Source: Alphaproteobacteria bacterium
GTDB lineage: Bacteria > Pseudomonadota > Alphaproteobacteria > Micavibrionales > Micavibrionaceae
Assembly (NCBI GenBank): GCA_028289285.1
Contig: JANQRF010000002.1
Location: 1,178,001-1,242,000 of the forward strand
Reading direction: 5' to 3'
Length of the DNA: 64,000 bases
Part shown: positions 17,483 to 27,067 of the stretch, piece by piece
How positions within the stretch are numbered: position 1 is the first letter of the stretch
Layout: each line of letters opens with the position of its first letter
The notes under the pieces: model-generated
Databases searched by the model: none
What the model was told of the DNA's origin: nothing
The model's input: the letters and a program-made list of their open reading frames with translations, nothing else
Position numbers and translations under genes: made by a program

Positions 17483-18680
17483 CGGTATCATTGTTCTGGA
17501 CCTTTCCCGCGTTCTGGCAGGCCCTGTCTGCACACAGATCCTGGGCGATCTTGGCGCAAAAGTGATTAAAATCGAACGGCCCGGCAGCGGCGATGATACC
17601 CGTCACTGGGGCCCGCCTTTCTTAAAAGGTGAAAACGGCGAAGACACAGATGAAAGCGCCTATTACCTGTCCTGCAACCGGAACAAACATTCTGTCACGA
17701 TTGATATCAAACACCCAGAAGGCCAAAAACTTATTCGGGAGCTGATGGCCAAAGCCGATATTGTGATTGAAAATTTCAAAGTCGGCGGGCTTGAAAAATA
17801 CGGATTGGCTTATGAACAAATTAAAGACGATTTCCCGGAACTGATTTATTGCTCCATTTCAGGGTTCGGTCAGAACGGTCCGCTTGCCAAAGAACCCGGC
17901 TACGATTTCCTGGCCCAAGCTTTGGGCGGCCTTATGGCCTCCACCGGGGAGCCGGACGGCGCGCCAATGAAAGCAGGCGTGGCGCTTTCTGATGTGATGA
18001 CCGGCCTATATGCGGCGATTGGCATTTTATCTGCCCTGCATGCAAGAACCCAAACAGGTAAAGGTCAACATGTCGACCTAGCACTCCTTGACGTCACGCT
18101 CGCGGGCATGAGCAATCTTGCGCAATATTACCTGACCTCCGGCAAGGTGCCGCCGCGGGTCGGTAATGCCCATGCCAGCATCGTGCCTTACCAGACGTTT
18201 GAAACAGCAGATGGATATATCGTGATTGCGGTCGGCAATAACAGCCAGTTCGAGCGGCTTTGCACCGCGCTTGAAAAACCGGACCTGGCCGCAGATGAAA
18301 GATTTCACAGAAATGCCGCGCGGGTTGAAAACCGGGACGTTTTGGCAGAGCTGTTGCAGGCAGAACTCAAAAAACGAAACACCCAGTCATGGATAGATAT
18401 TTGTCATGCGCAAGATATTCCAGCAGCCCCGGTAAATACCATGGACCAGGTTTTCGAGATGGATCAAATTAAAGACCGCCAGATGAAAATATCCATGCAA
18501 AATCAAACAATTGAAACAGAGATTGATCTTGTCGGATCACCCCTAAAATTTTCGGAAACGCCCGTATCATATTCCAAAGCCCCGCCCGGGCTCGGCGAAG
18601 ATACGGATCTTATCCTCAAAGATATCCTCAAGCTGCCGGAAGCCGATATCATCGAGCTGAAAACAAAGAAGATTGTATAA
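17466..18680 (+). CDS. Family III CoA-transferase (CaiB/BaiF)
   Basis: A 404-residue member of the formyl-CoA/carnitine CoA-transferase family, which moves CoA between carboxylic acids through an aspartyl-CoA thioester. The N-terminus GIIVLDLSRVLAGPVCTQ and the IKIERPGSGDDTRHWGPP motif are diagnostic, and the catalytic Asp is probably D176 in ALSDVMTG. The start ATG 17466 has GGAGGT six bases upstream; a longer frame from 17424 runs back into the peptidase gene. The substrate cannot be told from sequence. The tight overlap with the prepilin peptidase looks like chromosomal packing rather than shared function. Confidence 0.9.
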   Translation: MASALDGIIVLDLSRVLAGPVCTQILGDLGAKVIKIERPGSGDDTRHWGPPFLKGENGEDTDESAYYLSCNRNKHSVTIDIKHPEGQKLIRELMAKADIVIENFKVGGLEKYGLAYEQIKDDFPELIYCSISGFGQNGPLAKEPGYDFLAQALGGLMASTGEPDGAPMKAGVALSDVMTGLYAAIGILSALHARTQTGKGQHVDLALLDVTLAGMSNLAQYYLTSGKVPPRVGNAHASIVPYQTFETADGYIVIAVGNNSQFERLCTALEKPDLAADERFHRNAARVENRDVLAELLQAELKKRNTQSWIDICHAQDIPAAPVNTMDQVFEMDQIKDRQMKISMQNQTIETEIDLVGSPLKFSETPVSYSKAPPGLGEDTDLILKDILKLPEADIIELKTKKIV

Positions 18681-18722
18681 AAAACTGGACGCGCGGCGTT
18701 TTTGGCGTTTATATGCGATTTT

Positions 18723-19679
18723 ATGAACGCGCTTCAGAAAATAAACAGAACGTCCTTTTCCCACAAACACCTAATCGGCATCGAAGATTTGTCCAAAGAC
18801 GAGATCACCATGATCCTCGATCTGGCAGATTATTATGCCGACCGGCTGGATGACCGGGAGTTTAAGCCGGACATATTAAAAGGCGCAATTATCCTGACCC
18901 TGTTCTTTGAAGATTCGACCCGTACCCGCACATCGTTTGAGTTTGCCGCCAAACGGCTCGGCGCCGATGTCGTGAATATGGATGTCCGCACATCTTCTGC
19001 CAATAAGGGTGAAAGCCTGCTCGACACCATCCAGACCCTGAATTCAATGCTGCGTCCGGATGGAATTGTCATCCGCCATGAAGAATATGGCGCGCCGCAA
19101 TTTGTTTCCCAGACGGTCCCCTGCCCGGTTATTAATGCAGGCGATAGCTGGCATGAGCACCCGACCCAGGCGCTCCTTGATGCGCTCACGATCCGCCGCC
19201 GCCTTGGAAACATTGAGGAATTGCGGATCGCCATGATTGGCGATATTGCCCATAGCCGTGTGGCCAACTCCAACATGCATATTTTCAGCAAGCTGGGCGC
19301 ATATATAAATGTGATTGCTCCCGAGGTTTTACTCCCGGAAAAATTTCCTGTGCAGGATGTCCGGACATTTAGCTCTCTGGAAGAGGGCCTTAAAGATGTC
19401 GATATCGTTATTTCAGATCGCATTTATAAAGAGCGCATGGAACATTCCCCGATAAAATCTGAGAGTGAATACTTCCAGACATACGGCATCACACATGAAA
19501 AACTTGCACATGCAAAGCCTGACGCACTCCTGATGGCCCCGGGGCCAATTATCCGGGGTGTACAGCTCTCGGATGAAATCGCCGACGACCCGGATCGCAG
19601 CCTGATCCTTGAACAGGTCCGGAACGGCGTGCCCACCCGCATGGCGGTGATGGATATTCTTCTTAAAGGAAAGTTTTAA
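18723..19679 (+). CDS. pyrB: Aspartate carbamoyltransferase catalytic subunit
   Basis: Condenses carbamoyl phosphate with aspartate in de novo pyrimidine synthesis. The product is 318 residues from ATG 18723. The carbamoyl-phosphate loop is EDSTRTRTSFE (S65-R69), and the HPTQALLD motif and the aspartate-site APGPIIRG near the C-terminus are clear. A TTG seven codons upstream is also open but has no better ribosome site. It overlaps plsY by one base (TAATG). In many alphaproteobacteria pyrC sits between pyrB and plsY; no dihydroorotase is present here. Confidence 0.96.
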   Translation: MNALQKINRTSFSHKHLIGIEDLSKDEITMILDLADYYADRLDDREFKPDILKGAIILTLFFEDSTRTRTSFEFAAKRLGADVVNMDVRTSSANKGESLLDTIQTLNSMLRPDGIVIRHEEYGAPQFVSQTVPCPVINAGDSWHEHPTQALLDALTIRRRLGNIEELRIAMIGDIAHSRVANSNMHIFSKLGAYINVIAPEVLLPEKFPVQDVRTFSSLEEGLKDVDIVISDRIYKERMEHSPIKSESEYFQTYGITHEKLAHAKPDALLMAPGPIIRGVQLSDEIADDPDRSLILEQVRNGVPTRMAVMDILLKGKF

Positions 19680-20266
19680 TGGTCTACGCCATTATCACCG
19701 CGCTTGCCTATCTTCTCGGCTCCATCCCGTTTGGGCTGGTGCTGTGTAAACTGGCAGGCTATGGCGATATCCGCGAGATCGGTTCGGGCAATATCGGTGC
19801 GACAAATGTGTTACGCACGGGCAATAAACCGCTGGCAGTCCTGACCCTTATTCTCGATAGCGGCAAAGGCGCGGTTGCCGTTCTCCTTGCATATTATTTT
19901 GCTGATTTTAACGCCGCGATGCTGGCAGCCTTTGCCGTACTTTTGGGGCATCTCTACCCGGTCTGGCTAAAATTCAAAGGCGGCAAAGGCGTTGCCACAA
20001 CACTCGGCACACTCATTGCGCTGAAATGGCCGCTTGGCCTGATTGCTTGCGGCATCTGGCTGACAAGTGCAATCATTTTTCGGTATTCATCCCTGTCCGC
20101 CCTTATTGCAGTCGGCGCAACACCAGCTATCGCACATTATATATATAATGACGCCAACCTATCCGGCCTGTGTGCAATGATTGCCGCCTTCGTCTATCTG
20201 AAACACCGCGAAAACATCAAACGGCTTTTTGCAGGGCAGGAACCGAAAATCGGAAAGAAAAAATGA
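19679..20266 (+). CDS. plsY: Acyl-phosphate:glycerol-3-phosphate acyltransferase
   Basis: A polytopic membrane enzyme that makes lysophosphatidic acid from acyl phosphate and glycerol 3-phosphate, the first step of phospholipid synthesis. The 195 residues carry the three PlsY motifs: GSIPFGLVL, GSGNIGATNVLR and the GHLYPVWLKFKGGKGVAT glycine-rich motif. About five membrane helices are visible. It is translationally coupled at both ends, sharing one base with pyrB and four with dprA (ATGA). Confidence 0.96.
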   Translation: MVYAIITALAYLLGSIPFGLVLCKLAGYGDIREIGSGNIGATNVLRTGNKPLAVLTLILDSGKGAVAVLLAYYFADFNAAMLAAFAVLLGHLYPVWLKFKGGKGVATTLGTLIALKWPLGLIACGIWLTSAIIFRYSSLSALIAVGATPAIAHYIYNDANLSGLCAMIAAFVYLKHRENIKRLFAGQEPKIGKKK

Positions 20267-21432
20267 CCGATCTGTTTGAACAGAAAACAGAGCCTCAGGA
20301 TTTTTCAGATGCTGAAAAACTCGCCTGGCTACGTCTGATCCGTACAGATAATGTCGGCCCGGTGACCTTTTACAAATTGATCGAGCGCTTCGGGTCTGCG
20401 CAAGAGGCGCTTGAAGCCCTGCCCCACATGTCTAAAAAAGGCGGCAAGGCCAAACCGCTTACCGCTCCGGATGAGTCACTTATATATAAAGAGATCGAAA
20501 GCCTTCAGAATATGGACGCGGATATTATCTGCGCAGGCGAAGAACTATACCCTTTGCCGCTGGCAGCGATTGAAGATGCCCCGCCGGTCCTGACCTATAA
20601 AGGTAATCTGCGCCTCACCCGTAAAAACGGGATCGGCATTGTTGGTGCGCGCAATGCTTCCTTGAACGGGCGGAAATTCACCGAAAAACTCGCCCGGGAG
20701 CTTGGCAAAGCCGACCAGATCATTATCTCCGGCCTGGCGCGCGGTATTGATACGGCAGCCCATAGCGCCTCCGTTGAAACAGGCACAATCGCCGTTATTG
20801 CCGGCGGGCTGGATATTATTTACCCGCCGGAAAATAAAGAGTTATATCACCAGATTTGCGATCAGGGGCTTGTCATTGCCGAAAGCCCGGTTGGCATGGA
20901 ACCGCTCGCGCGCCATTTTCCGCGCAGAAACCGGATTATCTCCGGCCTGTCTGCAGGCGTTGTTGTGGTTGAAGCAACGCTGCGCTCCGGCTCTCTCATC
21001 ACCGCCCGGCTGGCGGCTGAACAAGGCCGGGATGTCTTTGCCGTGCCGGGGCATCCGTTCGATCCGCGCGCGGAAGGGCCTAATAAACTCATTAAAGACG
21101 GCGCCATCATGGTCAATAACGCCCGCGATATTTTAGAGAATATAAATGCATTCACAGGCGGCGGTCTGAAAGATCACAACCAGTTTCACTGGATCACCCA
21201 GCCCGCCGCAGAACAGGATATAGACGGCATCACTGAAGACGAACCGGGCCTCGAGGATTTGCGTTCTACGCTCCTGTCACATTTGTCAGAAATCCCCTGC
21301 GCGGTTGACGAACTCGCCAGAACATGCCAAGTGAGCGTAAGCAGTGTGCAGGTGATCCTGCTGGAGCTGGAACTGGCAGGCCGTTTGCAGCGCCTGCCCG
21401 CCGGGCGCGTTGCGTTGATAAATGGACAGTAA
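20263..21432 (+). CDS. dprA: DNA-processing protein DprA
   Basis: Binds incoming single-stranded DNA and loads RecA during natural transformation. The 389 residues hold an N-terminal helical domain (15-80), the Rossmann-like DprA core (about 95-310, with GIVGARNAS, SGLARGIDTAAH, AVIAGGLD and FPRRNRIISGLS) and a C-terminal winged-helix domain (about 325-385). The start ATG at 20263 overlaps the plsY stop (ATGA). Readings that begin at 20170 lie inside plsY and are rejected. Together with the pilus cluster it leaves room for competence, but no comEA or comEC is in the window. Confidence 0.96.
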   Translation: MTDLFEQKTEPQDFSDAEKLAWLRLIRTDNVGPVTFYKLIERFGSAQEALEALPHMSKKGGKAKPLTAPDESLIYKEIESLQNMDADIICAGEELYPLPLAAIEDAPPVLTYKGNLRLTRKNGIGIVGARNASLNGRKFTEKLARELGKADQIIISGLARGIDTAAHSASVETGTIAVIAGGLDIIYPPENKELYHQICDQGLVIAESPVGMEPLARHFPRRNRIISGLSAGVVVVEATLRSGSLITARLAAEQGRDVFAVPGHPFDPRAEGPNKLIKDGAIMVNNARDILENINAFTGGGLKDHNQFHWITQPAAEQDIDGITEDEPGLEDLRSTLLSHLSEIPCAVDELARTCQVSVSSVQVILLELELAGRLQRLPAGRVALINGQ

Positions 21433-21434
21433 AA

Positions 21435-21848
21435 ATGACGATTGAGGTTACTGTTAAAGATTATGAACCTACGGAGGTAACGGAATTTATTAAATATGCA
21501 TTTGGCGAACATGTTTTTGAACAAACAGGAAAGGAGCGCCTCATTTTAAATATTTCCTGTACAGAAAATAATACCCTCATTGGAACAGTCAGATGTATAA
21601 AAATTGCAAAAGAGTTCCATCTTTCTGAAATTATTGTTTTAAAAGGCCATCGTGGGAGAGGTATTGGTACAACTTTGATGGAAAGAAGCGAGAAACTGGC
21701 AAAGGACTTAGGCTGTAACCGCATCCATGTCGACACTTATACTTATCAGGCTGAAGATTATTATCCTAAATTCGGATTTACAGAGATCGGACGCTTAAAA
21801 AATTATAGAGACACGTATGATCGTGTCTTTTTTGAAAAAAGGATTTAA
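21435..21848 (+). CDS. GNAT family N-acetyltransferase
   Basis: A 137-residue acetyltransferase fold; the acetyl-CoA loop is RGRGIGTTLMER, followed by DTYTYQAEDYYPKFGFTEIG. The substrate is unknown. It begins two bases after dprA and ends eight bases before topA. It is visibly more AT-rich than either, with many AAA, ATT and GAA codons. The dprA-topA pair is normally adjacent, so this gene looks like a later insertion that kept the operon reading through. A start inside dprA at 21324 is open but lacks a ribosome site and reads dprA codons. Confidence 0.88.
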   Translation: MTIEVTVKDYEPTEVTEFIKYAFGEHVFEQTGKERLILNISCTENNTLIGTVRCIKIAKEFHLSEIIVLKGHRGRGIGTTLMERSEKLAKDLGCNRIHVDTYTYQAEDYYPKFGFTEIGRLKNYRDTYDRVFFEKRI

Positions 21849-21856
21849 ACAACTTA

Positions 21857-24364
21857 ATGGCTAATAATCTTGTCATCGTGGAATCGCCTGCAAAGGCCAA
21901 AAAGATCGGCGGCTATCTCGGCCCTGATTACGAAGTCGTGGCCTCCTACGGCCATGTGCGCGATCTGGTCAATAAAGACGGGTCGGTTCTCCCTGATGAA
22001 GATTTTGCGATGAAGTGGGAATTGGGGGATCGCGCCTCCAAGCCCGTGAATGAAATTAAAAAGCTTGCCAAAAAGGCTGAAGCCATTTATCTCGCCCCCG
22101 ACCCCGACCGCGAAGGGGAAGCCATTGCCTGGCATGTGAGCGAGCTCCTTGATGATGCGAAACTCACGCAGGACAAAAATATCTACCGCGTCACTTTTAG
22201 CGAGATCACTAAAAAAGCCGTCGCCGATGCCTTTACCCATGCGCGCGAACTCGATCAGGATTTAATTGATGCCTATCTTGCGCGCCGGGCACTCGATTAC
22301 CTTGTCGGGTTTAATCTCTCGCCTGTCCTCTGGCGTAAATTACCCGGCTCACGTTCTGCAGGGCGCGTGCAGTCTGTTGCGCTCCGGCTCATCTCCGAAC
22401 GTGAAAGTGAAATCGAAGCCTTCAAGGCACAGGAATACTGGTCGATTGAAACGCTTTTACACACCAAAGACGGCGCGCCTTTCACCGCCCGGCTAATGAC
22501 ACTTGCAGGTAACAAGCTCGGTAAGCTCGATATCGGGTCTGAAGAAGACGCAAACAAAGCGGCAGATCGCATTCGCTCCAAAAGCCTGTCCATTCAAAAA
22601 GTTGAAAAGAAACAGGTCCGGCGCAACCCATCGCCGCCGTTTATTACATCCTCCATGCAGATGGAAGCCTCGCGCAAACTCGGCTATTCGGCAGCGCAAA
22701 CCATGCGTCTTGCCCAGCGTCTCTACGAAGCAGGCCTCATCACTTATATGAGAACGGACGGCACGGACCTCTCCGAAGAAGCGGTCACGCAGGCGCGCAG
22801 CGTCATTAAATCCGATTACGGTGATAAATATCTGCCTGATTCCCCACGCCTGTTTAAATCCAAAGCCAAGAACGCGCAGGAAGCCCACGAAGCGATCCGC
22901 CCTACAGACCTGTCTGTGCTTCCGGGTCGCAAAGGATCACCGACCGATGACCAGGAACGCCGTTTGTATGAGCTGATCTGGAAACGTACCATGGCCTCCC
23001 AAATGGAACAGGCCGTGCTGGACCAGGTGAGTGCGGATATTTCAGACGGCACGGATGATGTTGTCTTGCGGGCTACCGGGTCCGTCATTGCCTTTGACGG
23101 CTTTTTAACCCTGTATCATGAAGACAAAGATGATGAAGAAGATGATCTTGATGGCAAAGACCGCCGCCTGCCGCCATTGAATGAAGGCGATCCATCCAAA
23201 CTGATGGAAGTACGTGAGAACCAACACTTTACACAACCACCGCCGCGCTATACCGAAGCATCGTTAGTGAAAAAACTCGAAGAGCTTGGCATTGGTCGCC
23301 CGTCCACTTACGCCTCTATTTTGCAGGTACTTCGTGATCGTAATTATGTGCGCATGGATAAAAAGCGGTTCATCCCCGAAGATCGCGGACGTATCGTCAC
23401 CTCTTTTCTTGTGAAATTTTTCGCGCGTTATGTGGATTATGATTTTACCGCTAATATGGAAGAAGAGCTGGATGCCATTGCGTCCGGCCATGTGCAATGG
23501 AAAGAAGCTTTGCGCCAGTTCTGGATTGATTTTCACCGCGCTGTTGAAGACACGAAACCACTGACCATTACCGAAGTTCTGGATTACTTGGACGCAGAGC
23601 TTGGACCGCATTTCTTTCCACGCGGCGATGAAGACCGTGCCTGTCAGGCTTGCATCGCCGCGAAACGTGAGAATGGACGGCTTGGCTTAAAGCTCGGCAA
23701 GTTTGGTGCTTTTATCGGCTGTTCCAATTATCCCGAATGCAAATTCACAAAGCCGCTTGAAGTCGCCTCCGAAGATGGAGATGAAACGGCAGCACTTGCC
23801 AATGAACCCAAAATTCTTGGGAATGACCCGGACACAGGTCGTACCGTTTCGCTGCGCCGTGGGCCGTATGGACCGTACGTTCAAATTGACCCCGCGCCTG
23901 AAGCGGTGAAAGAAATCGAAGAGCTCAATGCAGCCGCCATGGCTGAATGGGAAATCAAAGCAAAGGCTGCAGAAGAAGCAGGTAAAAAACGTAAACCGGC
24001 CAAGCCGCGCAAAAAGGCTTTGCCCAAACCAAAGCGCCAGGGCCTACCGCAAGGCACGGATGTAGCCGACGTTGATCTTGATTTTGCAGTTAAGCTTCTG
24101 GCCCTGCCGCGTGAGGTTGGCACTCATCCTGAAAGCAAGGAAATGATTACGGCCGGGATTGGACGTTTCGGCCCCTATCTGCTGCATCAGGGCAAATTCA
24201 AATCGATTCCCAAAGACGAAGATTTGTTTACGATCGGTATGAACCGCGCCGTGGAACTTCTTGCTCAACCTCCTAAACGCAGACCGTCTAAGAAGAAAGC
24301 AGCCAAAAAGACTACAAAGAAAAGTACGAAAAAATCTGCCAAGAAAACCACAAAGAAAAAGTAA
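21857..24364 (+). CDS. topA: DNA topoisomerase I (type IA)
   Basis: Relaxes negative supercoils by passing strands through a single-strand break. The 835 residues carry a Toprim domain (LVIVESPAKAKKI at 4-16 and DPDREGEAIAWH), the type IA core with nucleophile Y297 in GLITYMRTDGTDLS, and the RPSTYASIL motif. One zinc-ribbon follows (CQACIAAKR...CSNYPEC, about residues 595-635), then alphaproteobacterial-type repeats containing GPYGPYVQ and GRFGPYLLHQGKF. The lysine-rich tail is a run of KK(A/T/S) units. The stop is one base from the converging small gene at 24366. Confidence 0.98.
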   Translation: MANNLVIVESPAKAKKIGGYLGPDYEVVASYGHVRDLVNKDGSVLPDEDFAMKWELGDRASKPVNEIKKLAKKAEAIYLAPDPDREGEAIAWHVSELLDDAKLTQDKNIYRVTFSEITKKAVADAFTHARELDQDLIDAYLARRALDYLVGFNLSPVLWRKLPGSRSAGRVQSVALRLISERESEIEAFKAQEYWSIETLLHTKDGAPFTARLMTLAGNKLGKLDIGSEEDANKAADRIRSKSLSIQKVEKKQVRRNPSPPFITSSMQMEASRKLGYSAAQTMRLAQRLYEAGLITYMRTDGTDLSEEAVTQARSVIKSDYGDKYLPDSPRLFKSKAKNAQEAHEAIRPTDLSVLPGRKGSPTDDQERRLYELIWKRTMASQMEQAVLDQVSADISDGTDDVVLRATGSVIAFDGFLTLYHEDKDDEEDDLDGKDRRLPPLNEGDPSKLMEVRENQHFTQPPPRYTEASLVKKLEELGIGRPSTYASILQVLRDRNYVRMDKKRFIPEDRGRIVTSFLVKFFARYVDYDFTANMEEELDAIASGHVQWKEALRQFWIDFHRAVEDTKPLTITEVLDYLDAELGPHFFPRGDEDRACQACIAAKRENGRLGLKLGKFGAFIGCSNYPECKFTKPLEVASEDGDETAALANEPKILGNDPDTGRTVSLRRGPYGPYVQIDPAPEAVKEIEELNAAAMAEWEIKAKAAEEAGKKRKPAKPRKKALPKPKRQGLPQGTDVADVDLDFAVKLLALPREVGTHPESKEMITAGIGRFGPYLLHQGKFKSIPKDEDLFTIGMNRAVELLAQPPKRRPSKKKAAKKTTKKSTKKSAKKTTKKK

Positions 24365-24365
24365 C

Positions 24366-24632
24366 TTACCTTACGCCAACTGGACCGCTTTCAAGCGTAC
24401 CTGAAGTCTTGGGACTAACGCGTTTCAACACTTCTTGTGTAACGCTTGAAGATGATTCACCATCATCGTATTCGATGCGATGAGAGCCAGAACCGTATTT
24501 TTGATTCATTGAATCACGCCAAACTTCCAAATACGACACATTTTCAGGCGTATTGTCGAGCCATTCCCCATTACCTTTACCATGTCCGACAATGTTCCAA
24601 GCAAGACGGCAAAAAGACAGCTTATCACTCAT
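24366..24632 (-). CDS. Small hypothetical protein between topA and rnr
   Basis: An 88-residue polar protein, not recognised. It has no membrane segment or signal peptide, and is rich in Ser, Gly and Glu. It includes the segment NVSYLEVWRDSMNQKYGSGS and a Ser-rich stretch. A strong GGAGG seven bases before ATG 24632 supports translation. It runs against the direction of the topA-rnr operon and ends one base from topA. The 120-base gap to rnr contains a short TTA-triplet tract (24671-24686) and presumably its promoter and that of rnr. It is probably an accessory gene; the function is unknown. Confidence 0.6.
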   Translation of the reverse strand: MSDKLSFCRLAWNIVGHGKGNGEWLDNTPENVSYLEVWRDSMNQKYGSGSHRIEYDDGESSSSVTQEVLKRVSPKTSGTLESGPVGVR

Positions 24633-24752
24633 ATTCCATCCTCCAATGATCAGGATTTCAGAATAGTGAATTATTATTATTATTATGTCAATATATAATT
24701 GGAAACATTTATCTGCTTTTCATTCATTGTTATGCTAAACCTTTGAAGACCC

Positions 24753-27002
24753 ATGAAAAACCTCCCTCAAAAAGACGATGTTTTACGGTTGCTGGCAGAT
24801 AGCCCACAGCCTATGACCAAGCGTGAGATTGTTCGTGCCTTTGGCATTAAAGGCGATGACCGGCGGGATTTGAAAGATTTACTCCGCGGCCTTGAGGGCG
24901 ACGGGGCAATTATCAAACATCTGGGCGGTGCCTATAGCGTACCTGCCGGCCTGCCCTCCGTGACGGTTGCGCAAGTTTATGACGTCGATATTGACGGGGA
25001 TGTCTTTGCCCGCCCGACCGAGTGGGACGAAACCCTGCTTGGCGATCCGCCGAAAATTGAAATCGTCCCGGATAAGCGCGGTCACCCGGCGCTCAAAGAA
25101 GGCGACAGGGTGCTTATCTCCACCCGTAAGTTCACAGACCAACTGTATGAAGGGCGTATCTTGCGCCGCCTCGATGATCCGCGCGGGCAGGTGCTAGGTG
25201 AGGTCGTTAAACTGAAAAACGGCTTTGTCTTAAAACCCACCAACAAAAAAGCCAAATATGATTTCGACATTCCGCAAAAAGATTTAAAGGATGCCCGGCC
25301 CGGTGATCTCGCCGTCGGAGAAATTCAGCCCGCCCGTGGCGCGCGGCGCAAACAGGTACGGATCGTGACTATCATCGGATCGCGCGATGATCCGAAAGCC
25401 ATTTCGCTGATCGCCCTGTATGAAGCAGGCCTGCATGAAACATTCCCGGAAAAAGTGATCGCCGAAACAAAAAACATGAAAGTCCCAGACCTGGGTAAAC
25501 GTGAAGACTTACGCCATATCCCGCTGGTCACCATTGATGGCGCCGATGCCCGCGATTTTGATGATGCCGTCTTTGCTGAAAAACTGGAAGACGGATCATA
25601 TCACCTAATTGTTGCGATTGCAGATGTTGCCTATTACGTCCGTCCCGGAAAGCCGCTGGATGTCGAAGCGCAGCGCCGCGGGAATTCCACCTATTTTCCG
25701 GACCGGGTTGTGCCGATGCTCCCCGAAGCTTTATCCAATGATCTGTGTTCACTTCGTCCAAATGAAACCCGTGCCTGCATGGCCTTTCATCTCTGGATTG
25801 ATAAAGACGGCACCCTTAAAAAACACAAAATCGTCCGCGGGCTGATGCGCTCTGCTGCGCGCCTGATTTACGAACAGATACAAGCCGCGAAAGACGGACA
25901 GCCGGATGATAAAACCGGCCCGCTGATGGAGACAGTGATTACACCGCTTTATGACGCCTATGAAATTCTCGATAAAGCGCGGCAGGTACGCGGCGCGCTC
26001 GACCTTGATTTACCCGAACGCCAGATTGTGATTGATGAAAAGGGCAATATGACCGGTGTGAAACCGCGTACGCGTCTTGAGGCCCATAAGCTGATTGAAG
26101 AATTTATGATCCTGGCCAATGTTGCCGCAGCCCAGGCGTTGGAAGCCAAAAAAGCGCCTTGCATCTATCGCGTACACGACCGCCCCTCGGCGGATAAACT
26201 TGATAGCGCGCGTGACTTTGTCGAAGCTTTTGGTTTGTCTCTCCCGGCAGGCGGCGTGGCCAAGTCGGCGCAGATCAATCACCTTTTACAAAAAGCGGCT
26301 CAGATGGAGTACAGCCACCTTATCAGTGAAGTGATTTTACGCCTGCAGTCGCAGGCCATTTATAGCCCGGAAAATATCGGCCATTTCGGATTGGCTTTAA
26401 GCAAATACGCGCATTTTACCTCGCCGATCCGGCGTTACGCCGATTTGCTTGTGCACCGGTCCCTCATCCGCGCCTATGGTTTGGGTGAAGGGGCCTTAAG
26501 TGATGAGGAAGCCGTTACCCTTGAAGAAAAAGCCGATCACATTTCCCAGACGGAGCGCACCTCAATGGAAGCAGAACGCGCCGCCGTCGATCGTTTCACC
26601 GCCAGCTGGATGGCAGAGCGGATCGGTGCAGAGTTCGCAGGTAAAGTTAACGGCGTCACGCGTTTTGGATTGTTTGTCACGCTCGATGAAACAGGCGCGG
26701 ACGGGCTCGTCCCCATGCGCTCCCTGCCCGATGATTTTTATGTGCATGATGAAGAGCAACACGCACTGATCGGCCGGCGGCATGGCCGGATTTACAGGCT
26801 CGGCGCGCCTGTCATGGTGCGCGTGATGGAGGCTGATAAACTCACCGGGTCTTCGGTCTTTGAGCTTGTCGGCGATGAAAGCGCCGATATTCCGGGCATC
26901 AAATTCAGGAAACCCAAAGGCGGCCAAAACAAAGGCCGGGACCGCAAAAAGGGCGGAAAACCGCCCTATAAAGGCCGGAAAGGGCCGCGCAGGCGTAAAT
27001 AA
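24753..27002 (+). CDS. rnr: Ribonuclease R
   Basis: A processive 3'-5' exoribonuclease that degrades structured RNA, including rRNA and tmRNA-tagged messages. The 749 residues run as an N-terminal winged-helix (1-70), cold-shock OB domains, the RNB catalytic domain (about 250-580, with acidic cluster D262, D265, D268, D270 and D271 in IDGADARDFDDAV), an S1 domain (about 625-710) and a basic Gly/Lys tail. The HFTSPIRRYADLLVHR motif is present. Placement after topA is the usual alphaproteobacterial order. It is followed by a likely separate promoter for rpmG. Confidence 0.97.
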   Translation: MKNLPQKDDVLRLLADSPQPMTKREIVRAFGIKGDDRRDLKDLLRGLEGDGAIIKHLGGAYSVPAGLPSVTVAQVYDVDIDGDVFARPTEWDETLLGDPPKIEIVPDKRGHPALKEGDRVLISTRKFTDQLYEGRILRRLDDPRGQVLGEVVKLKNGFVLKPTNKKAKYDFDIPQKDLKDARPGDLAVGEIQPARGARRKQVRIVTIIGSRDDPKAISLIALYEAGLHETFPEKVIAETKNMKVPDLGKREDLRHIPLVTIDGADARDFDDAVFAEKLEDGSYHLIVAIADVAYYVRPGKPLDVEAQRRGNSTYFPDRVVPMLPEALSNDLCSLRPNETRACMAFHLWIDKDGTLKKHKIVRGLMRSAARLIYEQIQAAKDGQPDDKTGPLMETVITPLYDAYEILDKARQVRGALDLDLPERQIVIDEKGNMTGVKPRTRLEAHKLIEEFMILANVAAAQALEAKKAPCIYRVHDRPSADKLDSARDFVEAFGLSLPAGGVAKSAQINHLLQKAAQMEYSHLISEVILRLQSQAIYSPENIGHFGLALSKYAHFTSPIRRYADLLVHRSLIRAYGLGEGALSDEEAVTLEEKADHISQTERTSMEAERAAVDRFTASWMAERIGAEFAGKVNGVTRFGLFVTLDETGADGLVPMRSLPDDFYVHDEEQHALIGRRHGRIYRLGAPVMVRVMEADKLTGSSVFELVGDESADIPGIKFRKPKGGQNKGRDRKKGGKPPYKGRKGPRRRK

Positions 27003-27004
27003 TA

Positions 27005-27032
27005 TTGACTTCGAGCCTAAAATCCTTAGAGT
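27005..27032 (+). promoter_or_regulatory. Possible promoter of rpmG
   Basis: TTGACT (27005-27010) and TAGAGT (27027-27032) are spaced by 16 bases upstream of rpmG, starting two bases after the rnr stop. The match to the sigma-70 consensus is moderate, and no start site is known. Confidence 0.35.
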
Positions 27033-27067
27033 GCGGGCTGAAATTTGACACATGAAGGAACAAGATC

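Noticed and set aside
20170..20262. N-terminal extension of dprA
   Set aside because: It reads plsY codons in another frame; the ATGA overlap start at 20263 gives the normal DprA N-terminus.
24671..24686. (TTA)5 tract as a phase-variation switch
   Set aside because: It is too short and lies outside any coding frame or clear promoter; it is noted only as a feature of the gap.
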